From a bacterium (GTDB lineage Bacteria > Cyanobacteriota > Vampirovibrionia > Obscuribacterales > Obscuribacteraceae): a DNA stretch of 16,358 nt. The notes under the pieces were generated by a model. The model was not told where the DNA came from. It made no database searches and was given only the letters and a program-made list of their open reading frames with translations. Position numbers and translations under genes: made by a program. Below are positions 8,571 to 14,756 of the stretch, one piece after another; the stretch's first letter is position 1; each line of letters opens with the position of its first letter. The stretch spans positions 1 through 16,358 of the forward strand of contig JAUIJG010000069.1 in assembly GCA_030431355.1 (NCBI GenBank), in the 5' to 3' direction.

Positions 8571-8657
8571 ACGCTTTTCTACTCCAGCAAATGCATGAGC
8601 GATCTTATTGTAATCTAACTATACGAGGCTACACGAGAAAGACTGAGGCGGCGGAAT

Positions 8658-8669
8658 AAGTATATACTT
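8658..8669. promoter_or_regulatory. Perfect 12-base palindrome in a divergent intergenic region
   Basis: AAGTATATACTT is a perfect palindrome in the 131-base spacer between the membrane protein gene (minus) and the radical SAM gene (plus). It could be an operator or part of a promoter. AT-rich palindromes of this length also arise by chance. Confidence 0.25.
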
Positions 8670-8701
8670 CTTGATGCCCTTTACTATATCGTGAGCCCGC
8701 C

Positions 8702-9717
8702 ATGACTATCTCTCTTGAAAAGATCGAATCAAAAGTAAGCCAGCAAACGAGAATCACCACCGAAGAAGCAAGGTGGCTTTACGAAAATGGCTCTGATGAG
8801 GACCTTAAGAGACTGGCCAATAAGGTCCGGGACAGGTTTCATCGACCGAATACGGCAACTTATCTTTTGATGCGAATCGTCAATTACACCAATGTTTGCG
8901 TGGCAAAGTGCGACTACTGCTCCTTTTATAGACTGCCAAATTCCCCGGAAGGTTATGTAAAAAGCAAAGAGTGGATTTTTGAAAAGATAGATGAATTGAT
9001 AGCTGTGGGCGGCGATCTTTTCGGATTCAACGGCGGATTCAACCCAAAATTAAACATCGACTACTACGTCGATCTGTTTTCTTCCATCAGAAATAAGTAT
9101 GGTGAACAGATTGAGTTCTATGCTCTTACCATCGTCGAACTGCTTTATATAGCCAGGCTTTCCAAACTTTCCCTGGAAGAGACTCTGGAGAGATTAAAAG
9201 AAGCGGGAGTTAGATGGATCACCGGCGGCGGTGCCGAAATTCTAGCCGACTCTTTCAGGAAGAGACACAGCCCCTTGAAGTACACAGTGGAAGAGTACTA
9301 CGAGACCCAAAGAGCCATTATAAAAGCCACCTGGAGAGCTTGAGAAAATTCCAGGACGAAGTGGACGGAAAGGTATTCAGTTTCCTCTGCTGGACTTATA
9401 AACCCTACAACAACGAGCTAGGCGGCGAAGAGATAAGCGCTGGCGAGTACTTAAGACACCTCGCTCTCAGTCGTATTTATCTGGACAACATCAAGCATAT
9501 CCGCGCCTCGGTTCTTACCCAAAATCAGAACGCCCTCAGAGCCCTCTCCTATGGCGCGGATGACTTCGATATCCCCTGGGAGGACGAAGTTACACAGATG
9601 GCCGGCGCCGTGGTCGAGAAGGACGTAGAGAAGGTTCTCTCCTATGCCAAAGCAGAGGGATTCACGACCTCTTACAGACATGTGGCAAAAGGAAGCAAAG
9701 TCTCCAGCTCTATTTAA
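8702..9717 (+). pseudogene. CofH/MqnC-family radical SAM enzyme, interrupted by a frame-changing deletion
   Basis: The first frame (8702-9343, 213 codons) starts with ATG and carries the radical SAM cluster CxxxCxxC (Cys66, Cys70, Cys73) in NYTNVCVAKCDYC, then GFNGGFNP and ITGGGAEIL. This resembles dehypoxanthine futalosine cyclase MqnC (menaquinone by the futalosine route) and CofH. After Lys208-Ala209 (9323-9328) homology continues in another frame from His 9328 (HLESLRKFQDE) to TAA 9717. The family block between these points, roughly GLRTTATMMFGHVETPEER and a few residues around it, is absent. About 21 residues are missing, and the net frame change means a loss of 3k+1 bases, about 61-64. 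The block forms part of the barrel and SAM site, so the product should be inactive. Either a real pseudogene or an assembly error is possible. Homology is closest to MqnC, but several MqnC signature residues differ. Confidence 0.82.
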
Positions 9718-9808
9718 CGGCTGATTAAATGCTGAATAATTTCGACTCGGCAAAAGAGACCAATTAGTATTTTAGACTCCTACTGTTTATTATAGTTGTT
9801 TGGCAAAC

Positions 9809-9851
9809 AAAAAAAGAGCCGAAAAGAAAGCGATTAAGCGATCTCTCCGGC
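9809..9851 (-). terminator. Probable intrinsic terminator of the 72-residue membrane protein gene
   Basis: On the minus strand GCCGGA (9851-9846) pairs with TTCGGC (9823-9818), with one G-U, and is followed by TC and then seven T (9815-9809). The loop is long (about 22 bases). A second inverted repeat, TTGTTTG-G-CAAACAA (9796-9810), overlaps the T-run. Confidence 0.5.
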
Positions 9852-9894
9852 CCCTGTAAGAGTTAAAGGAAGCTTCTCAAAACCCGGCGCCGAC

Positions 9895-10113
9895 TCAAAA
9901 GATAAGAGCCAGAACCAGCAAGAAGCTCATCAGCACCACAAGGCAGAAAATCTGCCCGCCAACCAACCAGATCATGGACAGGATTGTCCTGGGAATTGCC
10001 AGGAAACCCTCTTTCCGCGGAGCAATCATATTTGACACCCGCTCGGTTGTGACCATGCCCACGAAGGAAAGCAAGATACCGATGATACAGATCCACACAG
10101 CTACACTGAACAT
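9895..10113 (-). CDS. Small two-helix membrane protein of unknown function
   Basis: A 72-residue protein with two hydrophobic segments (about 4-20 and 44-71) joined by a polar loop with the basic stretch TTERVSNMIAPRKEG. I prefer ATG 10113, preceded by AAAGGTAA eight to nine bases upstream. A longer frame from 10167 would add 18 polar residues with no ribosome site. The overlapping 109-codon frame (9863-10192) has an implausible composition and is not adopted. No family is recognised. It lies after a strong hairpin that ends the upstream operon, so it is probably transcribed alone. Confidence 0.65.
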   Translation of the reverse strand: MFSVAVWICIIGILLSFVGMVTTERVSNMIAPRKEGFLAIPRTILSMIWLVGGQIFCLVVLMSFLLVLALIF

Positions 10114-10155
10114 TGTTATTACCTTTTTTATCTCGTGTATGCTCTGAGCAGAGAA

Positions 10156-10194
10156 ATATGGCGGCACCTGTCAAACAGACAAGTGCCACCATAT
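10156..10194 (-). terminator. Long hairpin ending the beta-CASP operon
   Basis: Two 17-base arms (10156-10172 and 10178-10194) flank a 5-base loop. In the minus-strand transcript all 17 pairs form, two as G-U wobbles. In the plus-strand transcript the same two positions are C-A mismatches. The hairpin therefore belongs to the minus-strand mRNA, 36 bases past the stop of the 181-residue gene. Only three T follow, so it may work partly as a 3' end stabiliser. Confidence 0.68.
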
Positions 10195-10230
10195 ACGCAA
10201 GCTACTTTGTTGCCAGCAAATATTGTCGGA

Positions 10231-10776
10231 TCAATCGTCGATCAAAAGCGGATTGAGAATGATGCCGAAACCGTCAGCGACACTGTCTTTATGAGCCAGC
10301 AGTCGCCCGGTCTCCCACATTTCAAAGACAAAGCCCGGGGGCAGTCCTTTCAAACTGTAGATCAGATCAGCCGGCGTCAGCCAGTTGAAACCGTAGCGCC
10401 TGTCCAGGATGGCTGCTTTGGCGCGAGCGTGAGCCCTGGCAAGAGCAAGCACATCCACAGGAAAGGTTGAGGTTTCAAGATGGGTGAGTAGGAAGAAGAG
10501 CCAGTAACGGTTCTTGCACTTCCCTCTCAAATACGCAAGAGCTTCCTCGTCGAAAAGGGCTTCTACCACCGCCAGCAAAGACTCCGGCTTTTCACCCAGA
10601 ACTTCACCGGCGGCTTCTTCCAGATTGATAAGCTCCGGAGTGATAACATGCTCCGGTTCAACAAATCGTCTCTCTCCCTGCAATGAATCCATCGCCTCCT
10701 GGGCAGAGGACTTAATCAGAGAAACCACTTTCCTGTCATCGATGAATCGAGCAGGAACGGTTCTGGTAAAGGTCAT
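10231..10776 (-). CDS. Protein of unknown function, co-transcribed with the beta-CASP nuclease
   Basis: A soluble, mostly helical protein of 181 residues with no signal peptide, TM helix or Cys motif. I do not recognise the family. Notable segments are EALAYLRGKCKNRYWLFFLL (about 77-96), ARAHARAKAAILDRRYGFNW (about 112-131) and LTPADLIYSLKGLPPG. It starts only 12 bases after the stop of the upstream nuclease gene, with a near-perfect AGGAGGTGA that begins inside the preceding TGA stop, which implies translational coupling. A long hairpin closes the operon after it. Being made in step with the nuclease suggests a partner or accessory role in RNA processing, but this is inference from position only. 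Confidence 0.82.
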   Translation of the reverse strand: MTFTRTVPARFIDDRKVVSLIKSSAQEAMDSLQGERRFVEPEHVITPELINLEEAAGEVLGEKPESLLAVVEALFDEEALAYLRGKCKNRYWLFFLLTHLETSTFPVDVLALARAHARAKAAILDRRYGFNWLTPADLIYSLKGLPPGFVFEMWETGRLLAHKDSVADGFGIILNPLLIDD

Positions 10777-10788
10777 AACTTCACCTCC

Positions 10789-12378
10789 TCAAGTGAGGTC
10801 GTAGGTTGCCCTGGCTTTGGGAACTTCCACATTCCAATTCAGGCTCTTGTGAATACGCTCACCCAGGGAAGCGAGCGCATCCTCGTCACCATGGACGATG
10901 AAAGTCTGAGCCGGACGCTGCTTGAACTGACGCAGCCACCAGAGGATGTCGTTGTAGTCTGCGTGGGCGGAATAGTCCGACATGAACTCGACCTTGGCAC
11001 GCACCTTGAGCTGCTTGCCCTGGACGCTTACAGTCTTGGGGCAGGGCTCAGGACACTTGCCGATAGACTCCGGCGGAGAATCAGCAAACCTAACCAGGGA
11101 GTGACCCAGAGTGCCGGTTCCCTGATAGCCGATGAACACCACTGTGCTGTTGCTGGCAGTGAGGCGGCTCTGAAGGTGTCCGACGATACGTCCTCCATTG
11201 GCCATGCCGCTGGAGCCGACGATGATGACCGGCTCACTCTGGGGAGCCATCAGCGCTTCCGACTGCTTCCAGACTTTGCACTGGGCAAACTTGGGAGCCC
11301 TGAACGGATCAGCACCTTCATCGAACACAGCCTGAGTGACCTCGTCCATGTCACCCTGATATTGGCGGTGGACATGGGTGGCGGAAATGCTCATGCGACC
11401 ATCGAGGAAGACCTTGAGGTTCGGAATCTTCTTGGTCTCGATGAGAATCCTGAGGTCGTTCATGACGGCCTGGGCACGACCGATGGCGAAGGCCGGTATG
11501 AGAATCACCCCTTTGCCTTTCCGTCGCTCGGTCACCTTGGCGCGCTCATAAGCTTCGTTGATGATGCGGGCCAGCTCCTCCAGACGATCACGCTTCACAT
11601 GAAGCTTGTTTCCGTAGGTAGCCTCGGTAATCAGGTAATCCGCGCCGTGAACCACCTCCAGCTTGCGCAGGAGAGGAATATTGCGCGGACCGATGTTTCC
11701 GGTGAAGCAGAGAGTCTTCTTGTGGGGACCGGTTCCGATCTCCACGGTGGTCACGGCGGAGCCGAGGATGTGACCGGCTTCGGTGAATCTGACCTTGACG
11801 CCCCTGGACAGCTCATGGGTCTCATGGTAGCTCAAGGGGCTCAGGTACTTCAGGGAGCGAATCGCCTGCCGTTCAGTGTAGAGCGGCTTCTTGCCGGGAG
11901 CTGGAGCGTTGCGGTCATCGGACTTAGCACCGCCGGCAGTTGCACCTCCCTTGGCACTTTGCTGCTTCGCTTTGCTCTTGCTTCGATTGGTCCGCTTCGC
12001 AGCCTCCTCCTGTAGGTAGCCGGAATCAGGCAGCAGGATCTTGGTGAGATCAGCGGTGGCTGGGGTGCAGTAGACTTTGCCACGGAATCCATCTTCCACC
12101 ATCTTGGGAAGAAACCCGGAGTGGTCGATGTGGGCGTGACTCAACACGATGAAGTCGATGTCCCGAGCGGAAATACCTTTTGGGAAGCGGTTTCCGTAGT
12201 CGAGGCGCCTGTTCTCCATATTGAGACCGACGTCGAGTAGGAAACGAGTTACTTCCTCTCCCTGCCAGTATTCGATAAGGTTCATGGAACCCGTAACGTG
12301 ACCGGCAGCGCCGAGGAAGTGCAGCTTAATGACAGGCTTACCAGCCTTCAAAAGCCGCTTTTTCTGTTGGTTATTCAT
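10789..12378 (-). CDS. Beta-CASP metallo-beta-lactamase RNase homologue with Asp-to-Asn change in the metal site
   Basis: A 529-residue protein of the CPSF73-like/YSH1 group of metallo-beta-lactamase nucleases, which cut or trim RNA using two zinc ions. Motif 2 is SHAHIDHSG (His81, His83, Asp85, His86) and the next ligand is AGHILGSA (His203). The Asp that normally bridges the two zincs in FTGD is Asn228 (FTGNIG). Beta-CASP motifs A (Glu252 in EATYG), B (His472 in YSAHAD) and C (His496 in VHGDE) are present, as are IPAFAIGRAQ (294-303) and GMANGGRIVGHL (391-402). A low-complexity basic, Ala/Gly-rich insert (about 128-166) lies in the metallo-beta-lactamase half. A small CPEPCPK insert is at 442-448. 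ATG 12378 has GGAG seven bases upstream. It heads an operon with the 181-residue gene. RNase homology is clear, while activity is doubtful because of Asn228. Confidence 0.9.
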   Translation of the reverse strand: MNNQQKKRLLKAGKPVIKLHFLGAAGHVTGSMNLIEYWQGEEVTRFLLDVGLNMENRRLDYGNRFPKGISARDIDFIVLSHAHIDHSGFLPKMVEDGFRGKVYCTPATADLTKILLPDSGYLQEEAAKRTNRSKSKAKQQSAKGGATAGGAKSDDRNAPAPGKKPLYTERQAIRSLKYLSPLSYHETHELSRGVKVRFTEAGHILGSAVTTVEIGTGPHKKTLCFTGNIGPRNIPLLRKLEVVHGADYLITEATYGNKLHVKRDRLEELARIINEAYERAKVTERRKGKGVILIPAFAIGRAQAVMNDLRILIETKKIPNLKVFLDGRMSISATHVHRQYQGDMDEVTQAVFDEGADPFRAPKFAQCKVWKQSEALMAPQSEPVIIVGSSGMANGGRIVGHLQSRLTASNSTVVFIGYQGTGTLGHSLVRFADSPPESIGKCPEPCPKTVSVQGKQLKVRAKVEFMSDYSAHADYNDILWWLRQFKQRPAQTFIVHGDEDALASLGERIHKSLNWNVEVPKARATYDLT

Positions 12379-13234
12379 GGGATGTCTCCATTTTTTTTGT
12401 GAAATGAATGCTTCAATCCACAGAGGAACCCCTGTTCATCGGCGATCCCGAAGAGCCAGCCAGAATGGCACGGAGACCAGACCCAGGGAAGGGATTGATC
12501 TACGTAGAAGCCAGCCTGACTAAGACTAGGGTGCGGAACCGAAGAATGAGACCAGAACAAGACCACCGCGCATTCAATGCCGGGGGTATTGCTCTATTGC
12601 TCAGGGGTTCTCTAATTGACTAAAAAAACTTGGGTACTTGATGAAACTGCAGAATTCAAAAACTGAAATAAAACTATCAAGCTTGTATTAGAGCCAACAA
12701 GAACAATAGGTTTTTATATGCTTAAGAAGAACAACCTGACATCTTAACAGCTAGCGCACCACAAAAACCGCTTGACTTCCAACCCCCTAAACAACAGTGC
12801 TTTGAGGCTTGTCAACATGATTCACCTTCGCGATATTTGATATTGAAACCCGGTCCATCGAAAACACGAGCTAAACAGCAATAACCCATCTCAAGATCAC
12901 AAGAAAATCAGCTATATGAGAAATATATACTGAGAATCAAAGATTCAGTGAGCTTGTTTTACGTTCCTAGTAGTTTGTAGGTTGTCTGAGTACATTTATT
13001 TTTTTCAGTTACTGAGAAACCGATTCTTTGAGCTTCTAACCAAGACAAAAACCACAAGAGACTAATTTCACTCTCCTCCGGGACAGTGGTCTTGGTGTGC
13101 TCATCTGGAATCGGCCACTCTTCAGCTGCCGGAGTAACTCGCTTGAGTGCTCTGGTTCATATTGCCACGGATGAAAACCGTTCGAATTTCGAAGGACTCG
13201 ATTCATCCATGGGCCTAAATTGGGAGACCAAAAA
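12379..13234. other. Long non-coding gap between divergent beta-CASP operon and rhomboid gene
   Basis: About 855 bases without a convincing gene. Short frames on both strands (for example 12375-12566 minus and 13086-13283 plus) lack family features and good start sites. The centre (about 12610-13070) is AT-rich. The ends are more GC-rich: the last 160 bases before the rhomboid gene look like a long 5' leader, with possible pairing of CTCCGG near 13075 with CCGGAG near 13130. An ATTGCTCT tandem lies near 12587-12602 and a GAATC-AAA-GATTC hairpin near 12934-12946. I see no tRNA or known riboswitch. Confidence 0.55.
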
Positions 13235-13975
13235 ATGTTTCCTCTCAAGGACAACCTGCGGTGCCTCACGTTCCCTACCGTGACGCTATCGCTCATCATC
13301 GTCAACATTCTGGTTTTCGTGCTTGAGCTCACTCACATGAGCAACGGCACTTTCAGGCAGTTTGTGATGGATTACGCGCTTGTCCCGACCCATCTGCTCG
13401 ATGCCTACTCCTCCGGAGATCCTTCGGCGATGGGCTGGACTACGTTCACCATCTTTTCTGCAATGTTCATGCACGGAAGTATCATGCACCTCCTGGGCAA
13501 CATGCTCTTCCTCTTCGTTTTCGGAAGGGCAATGGAAGCTCGCATGGGGTGGTTCGGTTTTCTCGTGTTCTACCTGGTGTCGGGTATCGCTGCTGCGCTG
13601 ATTCACATCGGCAGTGACCCATCGAGCCTCGTCCCGATGCTCGGAGCCAGCGGCGCAATCTCGGGTGTCCTTGGTGGATACCTGATTCTGTGGCCCAAGG
13701 CTGACATCAAGGCCTTCGTGCCTCCGGTGTTCATCGTCACCATCCGCGCCTACTGGTTCCTCGCGGCCTGGTTCGGTCTGCAGCTTCTGCCGATCATCCA
13801 GTCCAGCGGTGGCTCTCCGGGAGGCGTCGCCTACTGGGCTCACGTCGGCGGCTTCATCGCCGGCTTCATCCTGGCTGGCGGTCTGCGGCTCATCAAGCCG
13901 AACTCGGAAGTCTGCTACATCCCGAATGACTGCGACACCGACAAAGACATCGACGAGTGGAAGGGCCGGAACTAA
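13235..13975 (+). CDS. Rhomboid-family intramembrane serine protease
   Basis: A polytopic membrane protein of 246 residues with about six TM helices. Conserved elements are HLLGNMLFLFVFG (85-97, containing the oxyanion-side His and Asn), GASGAISG (137-144, nucleophile Ser139) and AHVGGFIAG (202-210, catalytic His203), so the Ser-His dyad is intact. Rhomboids cut substrates inside or next to the membrane, and the substrate here cannot be told. A hydrophilic, Asp-rich tail of about 25 residues follows the last helix. I chose ATG 13235, preceded by GGGAG with 8 bases between. An in-frame TTG at 13220 overlaps this ribosome site. The gene is monocistronic, with a strong terminator. Confidence 0.94.
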   Translation: MFPLKDNLRCLTFPTVTLSLIIVNILVFVLELTHMSNGTFRQFVMDYALVPTHLLDAYSSGDPSAMGWTTFTIFSAMFMHGSIMHLLGNMLFLFVFGRAMEARMGWFGFLVFYLVSGIAAALIHIGSDPSSLVPMLGASGAISGVLGGYLILWPKADIKAFVPPVFIVTIRAYWFLAAWFGLQLLPIIQSSGGSPGGVAYWAHVGGFIAGFILAGGLRLIKPNSEVCYIPNDCDTDKDIDEWKGRN

Positions 13976-14009
13976 CAATACCGACACTTCCAAAGTAACT
14001 GGTTTTCTG

Positions 14010-14062
14010 GAGAAGAAGGCACTCTTTCGCACTGAAACGAGTGCTTTCTTCTCGCTTTTTTT
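14010..14062 (+). terminator. Strong intrinsic terminator of the rhomboid gene
   Basis: GAGAAGAAGGCACTC (14010-14024) pairs with GAGTGCTTTCTTCTC (14039-14053) over 15 positions with a single G-U, followed by GC and seven T (14056-14062). Confidence 0.92.
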
Positions 14063-14078
14063 CAAGCCTGGCTTGAAA
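14060..14078. repeat. Second hairpin overlapping the terminator T-run
   Basis: TTTCAAGC (14060-14067) and GCTTGAAA (14071-14078) are perfect inverted repeats around a 3-base loop. The left arm uses the last T residues of the preceding terminator. On the minus strand it is followed by AAAAA rather than T, so it is not a terminator in that direction. Confidence 0.6.
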
Positions 14079-14087
14079 TCTATCCGA

Positions 14088-14133
14088 CTTACCAGGTAAG
14101 AACGGATACAACCCCGGTCTAGAACGGACACAA
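14088..14133 (+). promoter_or_regulatory. Palindrome and two phased 13-base direct repeats upstream of the small coiled-coil gene
   Basis: CTTACC-A-GGTAAG (14088-14100) is an inverted repeat. AGAACGGATACAA (14099-14111) and AGAACGGACACAA (14121-14133) are direct repeats with one difference and a period of 22 bases, about two helical turns. They end 6 bases before the proposed GTG start at 14140. The arrangement suggests a regulator binding region, but no regulator is identified. Confidence 0.4.
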
Positions 14134-14139
14134 TATACA

Positions 14140-14535
14140 GTGCTTCAAACCCTTACAGCTTCGCCCACCCATGTTATTTTCACTGTTGCGATTGGACTGA
14201 TAACCATGTTCGCCATCGTCAGCCTCCTCAAGAACCTGTTTTCCATCAAACCGATCGACTTATCGGCTCAGGAAAAGGGTCACAGAGGTTATGACGAAGC
14301 TCAGGCAAACCTGGAGTCCCTGGAACTTCAACTGGCTGTGCTCGAAGATCTCAACGGAGATCCACAGTCCCTGAACCAGCTTTCCGAAAGAGTCGCAGTA
14401 GCGGAAATGGCAAGAGACGCTGAAGAGGTCAACATGAAACACCAGAGACAACTTCAAGAAGCTTCCCGCGAAGCTGAGAAGCATCCTGGTGTTGTTGCAC
14501 CTCAAGGCAAGAAAACATCGCCACTGTTGCGCTAA
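14140..14535 (+). CDS. Small membrane-anchored coiled-coil protein of unknown function
   Basis: A protein of 131 residues with one N-terminal TM helix (about 10-34, ending SLLKNLF). A charged, heptad-like Leu/Ala/Glu region follows (about 52-115, including ANLESLELQLAVLEDLNG), then a short basic tail. The likely topology is a single-pass anchor with a cytoplasmic or periplasmic coiled coil. No family is recognised. The start is GTG 14140 with a poor Shine-Dalgarno. ATG 14206 is possible but would cut into the TM helix. The coding reality is supported by the coherent TM plus coiled-coil pattern and a strong terminator just after the stop. Confidence 0.7.
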   Translation: MLQTLTASPTHVIFTVAIGLITMFAIVSLLKNLFSIKPIDLSAQEKGHRGYDEAQANLESLELQLAVLEDLNGDPQSLNQLSERVAVAEMARDAEEVNMKHQRQLQEASREAEKHPGVVAPQGKKTSPLLR

Positions 14536-14566
14536 GCGCATCCATAGACAATTAGAACCCTCTTGC

Positions 14567-14611
14567 AAGATGGTCCGGACTTTCCTATTCGGGAACCCGG
14601 ACCATCTTTTT
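14567..14611 (+). terminator. Strong intrinsic terminator of the coiled-coil protein gene
   Basis: AAGATGGTCCGG (14567-14578) pairs perfectly with CCGGACCATCTT (14597-14608), running into a stretch of five T (14607-14611), 32 bases after the stop codon. Confidence 0.92.
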
Positions 14612-14675
14612 CAAAGGGTGTTTTACTATCCCTTATAGTTATTTTAATCCCAAAGTCAAGTTTTCAAAAACCACC

Positions 14676-14702
14676 GGGGCGAAAACAATTTGTTCTCGCC
14701 CC
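14676..14702 (-). terminator. Probable terminator of the PEPCK gene
   Basis: Arms 14676-14688 and 14690-14702 (GGGGCG...CGCCCC) form a nearly perfect 27-base inverted repeat. The one imperfect position is a G-U pair in the minus-strand RNA but an A-C mismatch in the plus-strand RNA, which points to the minus-strand PEPCK transcript. TTTTT follows about five bases later on that strand. A smaller AGTTCT-ATC-AGAACT hairpin (14728-14742) lies between it and the PEPCK stop. Confidence 0.62.
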
Positions 14703-14756
14703 GACAGTAAAACTAGACTCCCGCAGGAGTTCTATCAGAACTAAAGGTCAATCAAC

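Noticed and set aside
9320..9345. Programmed ribosomal frameshifting to join the two radical SAM halves
   Set aside because: A frameshift would not restore the missing block of about 21 conserved residues, and no slippery site with a following structure is evident.
9214..9717. A separate 167-residue protein from ATG 9214
   Set aside because: Its first 38 codons are an out-of-frame reading of the radical SAM gene. Only the part from about 9328 has family homology, so it is the broken 3' half of one gene.
10849..12015. A 388-codon open frame on the plus strand
   Set aside because: It lies wholly antisense to the beta-CASP nuclease, whose motifs are unmistakable. The frame has no family features and is a by-product of codon bias on the other strand.
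12375..12566. A 63-codon leader frame overlapping the nuclease start
   Set aside because: It ends inside the nuclease start region, has no ribosome site and shows no recognisable features. The nuclease has its own GGAG and ATG.
13286..14131. A 281-codon open frame on the minus strand
   Set aside because: It is antisense to the rhomboid gene and crosses its strong terminator. Its composition (runs of Asp, Glu, Arg and His) is typical of a shadow frame.
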